Shown: piece by piece, positions 16,664 through 24,895 of the stretch | Numbering within the stretch: position 1 is the stretch's first letter | How the letters are laid out: each line of letters starts with the position of its first letter | Assembly (NCBI RefSeq): GCF_009937955.1 | Contig: NZ_AP018439.1 | Coordinates: 6,386,001-6,450,000, forward strand | DNA: 64,000 nt | Direction of reading: 5' to 3' | Source of the DNA: Undibacterium sp. KW1 | GTDB taxonomy: Bacteria; Pseudomonadota; Gammaproteobacteria; Burkholderiales; Burkholderiaceae_D | Position numbers and translations under genes: made by a program | The notes under the pieces: model-generated | Told to the model about the DNA's origin: nothing | Databases searched by the model: none | Seen by the model: only the letters and a program-made list of their open reading frames with translations

Positions 16664-17473
16664 ATGCTACAAAAACCTGCACTGATAGATATCGGTGCGA
16701 ACCTCAGCAACCATCGTTTTCACAATGACCTTGATGCCGTCATCTCACGCGCAAAACAGGCAGGTATTGAACACATCATTGTCACCGGCACATCCGAGCG
16801 TGCCAGCCATGATGCGCATGCGCTGACACAAACTTATTCCGGTTATTTAAGCAGCACCGCAGGCGTCCATCCGCATGAAGCAAAGAACTGGAATGCGCAA
16901 TGTGCAAACGCCATAGAAAAACTTGCGGCCAGCGATACTGTGGTGGCCGTTGGCGAATGCGGTCTCGACTATAACCGCATGTTTTCGACTGAAGTACAGC
17001 AACGCGCCTGCTTTGAAGCGCAACTGCAATTGGCCGTAGGTTTGCAAAAACCGGTGTTCCTGCATGAACGTGATGCGCACGATGATTTTTTCGCTCTGTT
17101 GAGGCAATACCGTCCACAGCTCAAAGGTGCGGTGGTGCACTGCTTCACTGGTAATACTGAAGAGTTGCGTGCCTATCTTGACCTCGATTGCCACATCGGT
17201 ATTACCGGCTGGATCTGTGATGAAAGGCGTGGGGATGATTTGCGCAAGGCGGTCAAATTTTTGCCCAAAGACAAGCTCATGATAGAAACCGATGCGCCGT
17301 TTTTATTGCCACGCAATTTGTCTGTACGCCCGCAGGATAACCGCAATGAGCCCATGCACTTGCCAGTTGTGCTGGAAGCAGTCGCTGCTATTTTGCGGAT
17401 ATCGCCCGTGACACTGGCACAGCAAACCCGAAAAAATACCATGCAGTTTTTTGGCTTGCCCTTGGCTGGCTAA
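16664..17473 (+). CDS. tatD: TatD metal-dependent deoxyribonuclease
   Basis: 269 residues in the TIM-barrel amidohydrolase superfamily. It matches TatD proper rather than YcfH or YjjV: DIGANLSNHRFHNDL at the N-terminus (the HxH site replaced by GAN), TAGVHPHEAKNW, VAVGECGLDYNRMFS (metal-bridging Glu), VHCFTGNTEE, ITGWICDERRG and IETDAPFLLPRNL. TatD is a 3'-5' DNase linked to DNA repair and fragmentation; it is not part of the Tat export machinery despite the name. No tatABC genes are nearby. It sits alone between a terminator and a convergent membrane-protein gene. Confidence 0.94.
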   Translation: MLQKPALIDIGANLSNHRFHNDLDAVISRAKQAGIEHIIVTGTSERASHDAHALTQTYSGYLSSTAGVHPHEAKNWNAQCANAIEKLAASDTVVAVGECGLDYNRMFSTEVQQRACFEAQLQLAVGLQKPVFLHERDAHDDFFALLRQYRPQLKGAVVHCFTGNTEELRAYLDLDCHIGITGWICDERRGDDLRKAVKFLPKDKLMIETDAPFLLPRNLSVRPQDNRNEPMHLPVVLEAVAAILRISPVTLAQQTRKNTMQFFGLPLAG

Positions 17474-17482
17474 TACCAGCGC

Positions 17483-18070
17483 TTATACTACTTGATCAGT
17501 GCTTTCAATGACATCGGCAGCTATCGGTGTTGCCACTGCCGTTGGTTTTTGCAAGCCACGCGACCAACGCAACAGGCCAACTGCATAACTGATGTAATAC
17601 GCAGCCAGCATGCCAAACAGGAACAGAGTCAGCGGGCTGCTGGAAAAATCACCAGGTGGCGCAGCGAAGGACTGCGTAGTGAAATAAATGCTGCCCATGC
17701 GCCAGGCGATGCGGCCTATCATCAACAATGACAGCGCTATGCCCAGGTGGGCATTTGGCGTATAGAATTTCCCGGCAGGGCTGTTATCAAATTTGGTCAG
17801 GCGCAAGCCATACATGCCCAGGCCACTGCCAACGATCAGGCCTGCCAGCATGAACAGCAGGTTGCCCTCATGTTTCATGGCGCCCAAAGCCACCAGCGTT
17901 ATCAGGACAGGGAAAATAACTACTGTCATCATCGCACGCACACCAGAGTATTTCTGCCTGCCCACCATGCGCCGTATGCGCGAGATGATACGCCAGACGA
18001 TGAAGGCACCCACAGCGGCAGCTATCGTCCGGGAAGTGGGGTTGCAGTTGCCATGGAAAACTTTCTGCAT
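17483..18070 (-). CDS. Polytopic membrane protein, CcdC/DUF1453-like
   Basis: 195 residues with about five hydrophobic segments, a basic cytoplasmic loop after the first one (RIISRIRRMVGRQKYSGVR) and a polar C-terminal tail. The order of a first helix, a basic loop and paired helices loosely resembles the CcdC/DUF1453 membrane-protein group, but this is a weak similarity judged by eye. Function is not known. The start at 18070 lacks a good ribosome-binding site, so a shorter form is possible. It is convergent with tatD, with only 9 bp between the stops. Confidence 0.7.
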   Translation of the reverse strand: MQKVFHGNCNPTSRTIAAAVGAFIVWRIISRIRRMVGRQKYSGVRAMMTVVIFPVLITLVALGAMKHEGNLLFMLAGLIVGSGLGMYGLRLTKFDNSPAGKFYTPNAHLGIALSLLMIGRIAWRMGSIYFTTQSFAAPPGDFSSSPLTLFLFGMLAAYYISYAVGLLRWSRGLQKPTAVATPIAADVIESTDQVV

Positions 18071-18229
18071 AGCGTGTAGAAAAGTTTTGCAAGCTTATCA
18101 TCTGCAAAATCCCCGTCAGTACAGGAATGTATCAAGTCATTTCAAATTACCATGTCAGGATTTTTTGCATGCCTGCATGAAACCCTGTATCGTTTGCAGC
18201 TATTGTGTATCCTGTACTTTTATGTCCTC

Positions 18230-18784
18230 ATGAAAATAACAACCACCCTCGCGCTGCTCTTGCCCGCATTGTCCCTGGTCGCCTGTGCCAATTACACTCC
18301 GCGCCTGAAGCCGGATGAAAAACTGACCGAAACGGACAGTTTTATATATGGCAGTTTTCAGATCAAGACTGAAAAAATACTGGTCTCGGCAGATGGGCAT
18401 GTCAGCATGGGGCTTAATCTCACATGTCAGGATGGTAGCAAGTATCTGCTGCGTTTTTACCGTGAAAATCCTGTGCATGTAGTCAAGATCAAGCCATCCA
18501 TTTGTGATATCGATGAGATTGTGTATACAGACGCAGATGGCAACGTCAGGGAGGTTGGTAGCTTTCGTAATCCCATACGCAATCTGGTATTCAAACCCGG
18601 CAAGGCATATTATCTCGGCGATTTTTCTGCCACTGCGCACACCGACATAGGCCTGAAGACGAATAATATAAAATGGTCGATGCGAAATCCTGTCGACAGG
18701 TTTGCCTACACCACAGAACTGGTGCATAGCCTGTATCCGAATACCGTAGGCATAAGCAAAGTCAACATGGGGCTGGCGAAGTAG
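18230..18784 (+). CDS. Predicted lipoprotein, unknown function
   Basis: 184 residues from the ATG at 18230. The N-terminus MKITTTLALLLPALSLVAC is a type II signal peptide with a lipobox (LVAC); the +2 residue is Ala, which favours outer-membrane sorting. The mature part is mostly beta-predicted (DSFIYGSFQIKTEKILV, YLLRFYRENPVHVVKIKPS), with FKPGKAYYLGDFSA similar to a motif seen in small envelope lipoproteins that bound other proteins. I do not recognise a named family. It precedes another small secreted protein by 29 bp and the two are probably co-transcribed. Confidence 0.8.
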   Translation: MKITTTLALLLPALSLVACANYTPRLKPDEKLTETDSFIYGSFQIKTEKILVSADGHVSMGLNLTCQDGSKYLLRFYRENPVHVVKIKPSICDIDEIVYTDADGNVREVGSFRNPIRNLVFKPGKAYYLGDFSATAHTDIGLKTNNIKWSMRNPVDRFAYTTELVHSLYPNTVGISKVNMGLAK

Positions 18785-18813
18785 GAGTGCAAATGCATGG
18801 AGCCTGAAGTGAA

Positions 18814-19197
18814 ATGAAACGTCTCATTTTGTTTGGCACAAGTTGCTTCTTGCTGAATGTTGCAAATGCCCAGGAATTATCTACTGCCAGGTACGTCGGT
18901 GCCATGGAAGGTGCAGTGCAGGCATGCATCTCAGCCTTCCCGGAAAAAGCCGCCATCTACAGCGATACACTGTACCGTTCGGTGAAATGCCATTTTACCG
19001 AGTCTGAATTTCATCAGTGGCACGATAAACTGCGCAATCAGATGCCGCACCGCGAACTATATAGCAAAGGCTATGCCGAAGGAAAGAAGAGCCTCAGCGA
19101 TTATCCCGCGAACAGGAAGCGCGAGTGTGCCAGTCTTGAAGCCATCGCTTGCGACCCCAATGGTGATCCTCGCCGTGACCGGGATTTTGATACGTAG
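18814..19197 (+). CDS. Small secreted protein with four cysteines, unknown function
   Basis: 127 residues: signal peptide MKRLILFGTSCFLLNVANA, then a mature chain of about 108 residues with four cysteines (VQACISA, VKCHFTE, RECASLE, AIACDPN) that could form two disulfides. The middle (SEFHQWHDKLRNQMPHREL) looks helical and the C-terminus is rich in Asp and Arg. No family was recognised. It follows the lipoprotein gene at 18230 closely, so a shared envelope role is plausible. Confidence 0.75.
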   Translation: MKRLILFGTSCFLLNVANAQELSTARYVGAMEGAVQACISAFPEKAAIYSDTLYRSVKCHFTESEFHQWHDKLRNQMPHRELYSKGYAEGKKSLSDYPANRKRECASLEAIACDPNGDPRRDRDFDT

Positions 19198-19329
19198 GAA
19201 GTTCCTGATCCAGATGCTTGTGATCTCCTGTTTTTAGTCGCTCATCCCTCGCATGTCCGAAAGCTGCCAGCAGCTTCTCACTTAGTTTGTTAAGCTGCTG
19301 TCCTGGTCTGGATACTCATGGAGTGCTTA

Positions 19330-20202
19330 ATGCGCAGTGCTGATTTATTACGTTTGATTTCCCTGGCCGCCATCTGGGGTGCATCCTTCCTGTTCATGCG
19401 GGTACTGGCGCCCGTGGTCGGGGTATTGTGGAGTGCTGAGGTCAGGGTGGGACTGGCAGGTATCGCCTTGCTGACACTGATGTATGTGACCAATCGTGCG
19501 ATGAATTTCCGTACAAACTGGAAGTCATTTTTAATCCTCGGCACGATTAATTCAGCCCTGCCGTTTGCCCTGTATTCTTATGCGGCACTGAGCATACCGG
19601 CTGGTTACTCGGCCATCGTGAATGCCACCAGCCCGCTCTGGGGTGCGGTGATGGGGGCGGCATTCCTTGGTGAGCGGCTGACCCTGCGCAAGATGGCGGG
19701 CATGGCGATAGGAGTACTTGGCGTTGCCTTCCTGGTGCGCCTGGGTCCGGTGGAATTCAACAGCAAGCTGGTACTCGCAGTGCTGGCCTGCGTGGGTGCA
19801 ACCTTGTGCTATGCGATAGTCGGTATCTATACCAAGAAAAAACTCACAGGCATCACACCCATGCAAATGGCGACTGGTTCACAGGTGGGTGCCGCATTTG
19901 TATTGCTGCCTTTCCTGCCGCTGGCACCAGTGCAGGGTGAAATCACGGCAACTATTGCGATGGTGGCCGTGGCACTTGCTTTGTTATGCAGTGCAGTGGC
20001 TTACCTGATTTACTTCCGCCTGATGGCAGACCTGGGGCCAACCAAGGCTTTGACGGTGACTTTCCTGATTCCGCTGTTTGCCTTGCTGTGGGGCTATCTG
20101 TTCCTCAATGAACATATCACCATGAATACCGTCATAGGCTGCGCAGGTGTGGTACTGGCGACCTGGCTGGTGGTGTTCCAGCCAGCTCAAAAACCAGCTT
20201 AA
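19330..20202 (+). CDS. EamA/DMT-family transporter
   Basis: 290 residues with ten membrane segments arranged as two EamA repeats. Typical features are LISLAAIWGASFLFMRVL at the N-terminus and the ATSPLWGAVMGAAFLGERL and LIPLFALLWGYLFLNEHI helices that close each repeat. The ATG at 19330 is preferred to that at 19318 because GGAG lies six bases upstream of it. Members export or exchange amino acids, nucleobases or drugs; the substrate cannot be assigned. The gene ends in a terminator shared with the convergent S15 hydrolase. Confidence 0.9.
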   Translation: MRSADLLRLISLAAIWGASFLFMRVLAPVVGVLWSAEVRVGLAGIALLTLMYVTNRAMNFRTNWKSFLILGTINSALPFALYSYAALSIPAGYSAIVNATSPLWGAVMGAAFLGERLTLRKMAGMAIGVLGVAFLVRLGPVEFNSKLVLAVLACVGATLCYAIVGIYTKKKLTGITPMQMATGSQVGAAFVLLPFLPLAPVQGEITATIAMVAVALALLCSAVAYLIYFRLMADLGPTKALTVTFLIPLFALLWGYLFLNEHITMNTVIGCAGVVLATWLVVFQPAQKPA

Positions 20203-20213
20203 AGATTGACCTT

Positions 20214-20256
20214 AAAAAATGCCGCTGACTCTATATGGGGCAGCGGCATTTTTTTA
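20214..20256. terminator. Bidirectional intrinsic terminator
   Basis: AAAAAATGCCGCTG pairs with CAGCGGCATTTTTTT around a 13-nt loop. A- and T-tracts on both sides allow it to stop the EamA gene and the convergent hydrolase gene. Confidence 0.9.
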
Positions 20257-22215
20257 TTCATCTAGTGCTGGCAAGACCTTGACATGGAGGGCACTTGGTT
20301 GCTGGCTACCAAAATAAACTTTATGTGTAGCCTTGATGAAATCACTGTCCTTGGCTTCGTAAATGTTAGGCACAAAGGATTGTGGGTTACGGTCTATGAA
20401 GGGGAACCAGCTGGATTGCACCTGCACCATGATACGATGGCCGCGCTGGAAGGTGTGGAAGACATCATTGATGGCAAACTTCACCTTGGTCATCTGGTTC
20501 GGTACCATAGGCTTGGCTGTTTCGAATCCATCGCGGAAGCGGGCGCGGAAAGGTTCGCCGCGTACCAGGGTTTGCTGGTTGCCACGATTGGTTTGCGCAT
20601 CAATTTCAAGGTTGGCGGGATTGACATCAATGAGCTTGACGACAAAATCAGCATCGCTGCCAGTGACGCTGACAAACAAATCTGCACTTAGCGGGCCGGC
20701 GAGTGTCACGTCTTTTTCCAGCACTTCACTTTGCCAGCTCACTACATCCGGGCGGCTGGTGGCAAAGCGCTGGTCGGCTGCTATGTATTGCTTGCTCCAG
20801 CGCGTTTCTATCTCGGTGGTATAGGGCACAGGTTTGGCCGGGTCGCTGATGTATTCTGCAAATTGCGCATCCTGATTTGCCGGTGCGCTAAAGCTCAGCT
20901 TGCCATTCGCCTGGAAGTACAGGGCCTTGTCCTTGCCCTCTTTCGGTGGCCAGGCATCAAAACCGCGCCAGCGGTTGGCGCCGGTTTCAAACATCCAGGC
21001 TTCGGCCAGCGTGGGCTTGTCGCCGGTTTTCAGATAATGCTTGAAGAAGGCAAATTCCACCGGCTGATACGTCTGCACCGTCTTGTAGCCAAAGTTGGCA
21101 TCACCCACTTTGTCGCCATCACTACGGAACCAGCCGCCATGCGTCCATGGGCCGATGACGATAGTGTTTTGTATGCCAGGGTTTTGTTTTTCTATGGCCT
21201 TGTAGGTATTGAGCGGGCCATATAAATCTTCTGTGTCATACCAGCCACCCACAGTCAGGACAGCGGCCTTGATGTTCTTCAGATGCGGCAGGATATTGCG
21301 GCTTTGCCAGAAGCTGTCGTAATTTGGATGTGCCGTGATATCGTTCCAGAAAGGGATGCCGTTCTTGAAGTAACGGCTATTCGCATTGGCGACCGAACCC
21401 AGGTCCAGGAAGAACTGGTAACCATCCGGTGTACCAAAGTTAAAGGTTTTCCAGCCAGCACCTGTGGTCGGCTGCGGACGTGGCTGGCCAAAACTGTGGA
21501 AGAAGCCAAAGGCCATCTGCAGGTTGAAAGCGCCATTCCTGTGCATGTCGTCACCACGGAACCAGTCAGCAATTGGTGCCTGCGGTGACACCGCTTTCAA
21601 TGCCGGGTGGCTGTCAATGGCACCAGCCGATGTATAAAAACCGGGGTAGGAATTACCCCACTGGCCGACCTTGCCATTATTGTGTGGCAGATGCTTGATC
21701 ATCCATTCTATGCTGTCATAGGTATCGCTGCTTTCATCGACATCGGTTTTGGATTTTTTGTCGTCTATGTGCGGGCGCATGTTGACGAACTCGCCTTCCG
21801 ACATATAGGTGCCACGCACATCCTGGTAGACAAAGATAAAGCCATCTTTCTCATACTCGGCAGTTGGCCCCAGCATGGTTTTATATTGATCGCTGCCATA
21901 AGGCCCTACCGAATAAGGCGTGCGGCTCATCAGGATGGGATAACGCTTGCTGGCGCTGGCATCGTTCGGTACATAGACAGAGGTGAACAGGAGCTTGCCG
22001 TCGCGCATGGGGATGCGGTATTCGAATTTGGCATAGTTTTTACGGATGTACTCGGCACGCAACCTGGCAGCGTCAGCCTTGTCGTCAGTGACCGTGCTGC
22101 TGGCGCTGGTGATGTTGCTGCTCAAGGCCAGTGCTGGTGTGGCGATGCTGGTCAGGATTGCGCCCAGCATGATGGATAGCGCAGGCAGGGCCTGTCGCAA
22201 CTGCGGTGTTCTCAT
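20254..22215 (-). CDS. CocE/NonD family hydrolase (S15 X-Pro dipeptidyl-peptidase type)
   Basis: 653 residues with a signal peptide (LSIMLGAILTSIATPALA). The alpha/beta-hydrolase nucleophile is Ser189 in GQWGNSYPGFY, the acid is in VGGWYDTEDLYGP and the histidine in IGPWTHGGW. The C-terminal jelly-roll domain (SADLFVSVTGSDADFVVKL, GHRIMVQVQSSWFP) is the standard X-Pro dipeptidyl-peptidase cap. Related enzymes are glutaryl-7-ACA acylase, alpha-amino-acid ester hydrolase and cocaine esterase, so it hydrolyses acyl-amide or ester bonds in the periplasm. GGGGAA lies upstream of the ATG. It adds to the exported hydrolases in this window. Confidence 0.93.
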   Translation of the reverse strand: MRTPQLRQALPALSIMLGAILTSIATPALALSSNITSASSTVTDDKADAARLRAEYIRKNYAKFEYRIPMRDGKLLFTSVYVPNDASASKRYPILMSRTPYSVGPYGSDQYKTMLGPTAEYEKDGFIFVYQDVRGTYMSEGEFVNMRPHIDDKKSKTDVDESSDTYDSIEWMIKHLPHNNGKVGQWGNSYPGFYTSAGAIDSHPALKAVSPQAPIADWFRGDDMHRNGAFNLQMAFGFFHSFGQPRPQPTTGAGWKTFNFGTPDGYQFFLDLGSVANANSRYFKNGIPFWNDITAHPNYDSFWQSRNILPHLKNIKAAVLTVGGWYDTEDLYGPLNTYKAIEKQNPGIQNTIVIGPWTHGGWFRSDGDKVGDANFGYKTVQTYQPVEFAFFKHYLKTGDKPTLAEAWMFETGANRWRGFDAWPPKEGKDKALYFQANGKLSFSAPANQDAQFAEYISDPAKPVPYTTEIETRWSKQYIAADQRFATSRPDVVSWQSEVLEKDVTLAGPLSADLFVSVTGSDADFVVKLIDVNPANLEIDAQTNRGNQQTLVRGEPFRARFRDGFETAKPMVPNQMTKVKFAINDVFHTFQRGHRIMVQVQSSWFPFIDRNPQSFVPNIYEAKDSDFIKATHKVYFGSQQPSALHVKVLPALDE

Positions 22216-22338
22216 GATGTTCCCCGAATATTTTTTTGTGTGCTTAGGGCCAGCCAGGCTCAGACAGATACATCGGTTTGATGCCTGCTGGCATTACTTG
22301 GTCTGCAAAGAGCCTGACAAGTTCCCTGAAAAGTTCTC

Positions 22339-23001
22339 TTAATCTTCAGCATTCGGGTCGTAATCCGGCAAAGGGGGCTCAATTTCCACTATGCTGTCCG
22401 CGCCCTTGCTACGGGCTGTCTGCAGGGCGCTATTAACGCGCTTGAGCATGCTGTCTGCACTGTCCTTGTGGGCATTTGTCGTCAGGCCGGTTGCAAAAGT
22501 CACTTTCAGGCCGGGGGAGATGGACTCCCAATCGACTTCTGCGATGCGCAACTTGAGGCGGGCGATGGCCTTGAGACTGGCTTCCAGCCAGGTCGTTGGC
22601 ATGACGATCGCAAATTCATTGGCGGCAACACGACCGAATGAATCCAGGGTGCGCAGCATGGTCAGGGCTTCTTTGGCGACTTGCTGCAAAACCTGGCGTG
22701 CCACGGCCTGGCCATGCTGTTCCAGTATTTGCTCAAGTCCATCGACGGCGATGGCAGCCAGCGTAAAGGTATGGCCAGTACGGAAGGAGCGTGCCAGTTC
22801 ACCATCCAGCATCGCCGCCAGGGTACGGCGGTTCAGGGCGCCAGTCAGATGATCGGTCCTGGTCATGCTGTCTAGCTGGGTCAGCACGGTTTCCAGCGTG
22901 GGCAAGAGGTTTTCCTGCTGGCCTTCGTTTTTGATTTGCTTGATCAATTGATCAATTTGTTGTCTTGCCTCTAACAAGGGCTGATTAAAATCTGGTGGCA
23001 T
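22339..23001 (-). CDS. GGDEF-domain protein with degenerate active site
   Basis: 220 residues: a helical N-terminus of about 45 residues (probably coiled coil), then a GGDEF domain (TRTDHLTGALNRRTL is the usual opening). The catalytic GG(D/E)EF signature is AANEF (RVAANEFAIVMP), so both glycines and the metal-binding acid are lost. Diguanylate cyclase activity is therefore unlikely; it may bind nucleotide or act as a scaffold. There is no membrane segment and no EAL domain. GGAGAG provides the ribosome-binding site. It is divergent from the PLP enzyme at 23094, with 92 bp between the starts. Confidence 0.88.
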   Translation of the reverse strand: MPPDFNQPLLEARQQIDQLIKQIKNEGQQENLLPTLETVLTQLDSMTRTDHLTGALNRRTLAAMLDGELARSFRTGHTFTLAAIAVDGLEQILEQHGQAVARQVLQQVAKEALTMLRTLDSFGRVAANEFAIVMPTTWLEASLKAIARLKLRIAEVDWESISPGLKVTFATGLTTNAHKDSADSMLKRVNSALQTARSKGADSIVEIEPPLPDYDPNAED

Positions 23002-23093
23002 GTACTCTCCGGCGATGCACTAGGTCTGCGTCCAGTGAATGGCACCAGGCGCTACAATGTCACTTTACCATTGCCAGCCGCATTTCTGCCACG

Positions 23094-23987
23094 ATGTTAT
23101 TCACGAACCAGACTTCCCCTTGTCAACAAGTTATCAGCCAGCTTTTTCCTGGCATGGATTTGTGGATGAAACGCGACGACATGCTGCACCCTCAGGTATC
23201 TGGCAACAAGTTTCGTAAATTGAAATATCCCCTTCAAGCCTTGCAGGGGCAGACCACACACGTGGTTTCCATGGGGGGCATCTGGTCTAACCATATCCAT
23301 GCACTGGCCCATGCGGCAAAGATGCTGGGTCTGCCAGTTACTGCGCTGATACGCGGGGCAGAGGGCATGCATAGTGCTATGTTGGATGATGTCAGGGCTC
23401 TGGGCATGCAGGTACAGTTTGTAAACCGTGAGGCTTACCGCGAATTAAGGGACGATGATTCTGCCTGGCGCAAGCATGTGGGCCCGGATGCCGCAGAAGC
23501 GCTTTGGTTACCTGAGGGTGGTAGTGCGCCGCTGGCTTTGCGTGGTGTGGCAGAGTTAATCCCCGAAATGCCCTTTATCCCCGATTACCTGGTGGTGGCC
23601 TGTGGCACCGGGGCGACGCTCGCAGGTTTGTTGGCTGGCCTGGCTGGACGCTGCAAAGTCATAGGCATTGCCGCCATTAGCAAAGGCGACTATCTGCGCA
23701 CAGAAATCAGCCGCTTGCTGGTGCAGGCGGGTTACCCTGATTACCAGAATTATGAATTGTTGACTGAATGTTATCATGGCGGCTATGGCAAGACCAGCCC
23801 GGCACTGACTGCTTTTTGCCATGAATTTCAACAAGAGACTGGTATTGCGCTTGAACCGGTATATACAGGCAAAATGATGTTTGCTTTACGCGAGTTGTGG
23901 CATGATGGATATCTCGCAAAAGATGCCAGGGTAATTGCTGTTCATACCGGCGGTTTGCAGGGAGCACGTGGGTTTGCGCCCATGTAG
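23094..23987 (+). CDS. PLP-dependent ACC deaminase / D-cysteine desulfhydrase family enzyme
   Basis: 297 residues, fold type II PLP enzyme. The cofactor lysine is Lys39 in VSGNKFRKLKYP, followed by the SNHIHALAHAAKMLG substrate loop and the phosphate-binding CGTGATLAGLLAG segment. D-cysteine desulfhydrases and ACC deaminases share this fold and the SGNKxRKLE block. Reactions would be alpha,beta-elimination from D-cysteine or ring opening of ACC; residues that separate them cannot be judged by eye. The ATG at 23094 is chosen because it starts the conserved block. The next gene (amino-acid-type binding protein) begins 38 bp downstream. Confidence 0.88.
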   Translation: MLFTNQTSPCQQVISQLFPGMDLWMKRDDMLHPQVSGNKFRKLKYPLQALQGQTTHVVSMGGIWSNHIHALAHAAKMLGLPVTALIRGAEGMHSAMLDDVRALGMQVQFVNREAYRELRDDDSAWRKHVGPDAAEALWLPEGGSAPLALRGVAELIPEMPFIPDYLVVACGTGATLAGLLAGLAGRCKVIGIAAISKGDYLRTEISRLLVQAGYPDYQNYELLTECYHGGYGKTSPALTAFCHEFQQETGIALEPVYTGKMMFALRELWHDGYLAKDARVIAVHTGGLQGARGFAPM

Positions 23988-24025
23988 TCTGTGATGGGAC
24001 AGTATTCATCGGGCTGGATGCCAAT

Positions 24026-24832
24026 ATGAAAAGACAGCGCGCAAGTTGTAGCACCGATTCCAGTGGACTGGCTGTCCTGGTCTTGTGCTGCGTCTTTACT
24101 TCAGTGAGTTTCGCAGCTGAATCACAGCAGCCGCAACTGCCGCAATTACGTGTGGCAGTCTATGAAAATCTCGATTACCCCCTGAATATTTTTGACAAGA
24201 ATCACCAACTGGTCGGTGGTTTGCAAAAAGATTTTACTGACCAGCTGGCAAGAAAACTCTCGACACAAGTCAGTTATGCCGCTTATTCCCGCCGGCGTAT
24301 AGAAAGCGTGGTGATACAGGGCGATGCTGACATCATGTGTTATTCCAGCCCCGGCTGGTTTGACCTGCCCAAGGAAGTCAGCTGGACAATCGCTACCTTT
24401 CCACAGGTAGAAAGAGTGGTCGTCATGGCAGACAAGACCAGCCTGGAAATACTGCCGCAACAACTCGAAGGCAAAAAACTCGTCTTGCAACTTGGTTACC
24501 ATTATCCGCAAATCGCCAGCCAGCTGGCAGAAGGTAAGATCAAGCGCGTTGATCTGACCGATGTACCCGGCATGTTCCGTCTGCTTGCCCTTGGTGGTGC
24601 CGATGCCTTCGTCAGTTCAGATGGTGAGATAGAAGGCTATTTCAAAAACTTTCCGGAAAAACGCAGTCTCTACAAAGTCTCCAAGACCCCATTCACAGTG
24701 GTGCAGACCCAATGCGCGCTGTCGCATAAATCACCATGGAAGCTGGAACAGATCAATAGCGCAATACAGTTTTTGCAAGAAACTGGCGAGATGGACAGAA
24801 TTATGCGCAAATATGGTTTGTCCATGCGTTAG
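24026..24832 (+). CDS. Family 3 extracellular solute-binding protein, orphan
   Basis: 268 residues: signal peptide (VLVLCCVFTSVSFAAES), then a periplasmic-binding-protein fold of the SBP_bac_3 type (LRVAVYENLDYPLNIFDKN, GLQKDFTDQLARKL, GDADIMCYSSPGWFD). The C-terminal ETGEMDRIMRKYGL is the usual closing helix of the family. No permease or ATPase genes are adjacent, so it may work with an unlinked ABC transporter or act as a stand-alone sensor. The family is known for amino-acid ligands; the binding residues were not matched to a ligand. Confidence 0.88.
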   Translation: MKRQRASCSTDSSGLAVLVLCCVFTSVSFAAESQQPQLPQLRVAVYENLDYPLNIFDKNHQLVGGLQKDFTDQLARKLSTQVSYAAYSRRRIESVVIQGDADIMCYSSPGWFDLPKEVSWTIATFPQVERVVVMADKTSLEILPQQLEGKKLVLQLGYHYPQIASQLAEGKIKRVDLTDVPGMFRLLALGGADAFVSSDGEIEGYFKNFPEKRSLYKVSKTPFTVVQTQCALSHKSPWKLEQINSAIQFLQETGEMDRIMRKYGLSMR

Positions 24833-24895
24833 ATATGCGTTTGATACCAGTGTTAACTGCTATCCTCCTGGCTTTATTCTTTTCCCCGTCCTGAG

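Noticed and set aside
16664..17473. Tat export gene cluster suggested by the name tatD
   Set aside because: TatD is a DNase not required for Tat export, and no tatA, tatB or tatC is present.
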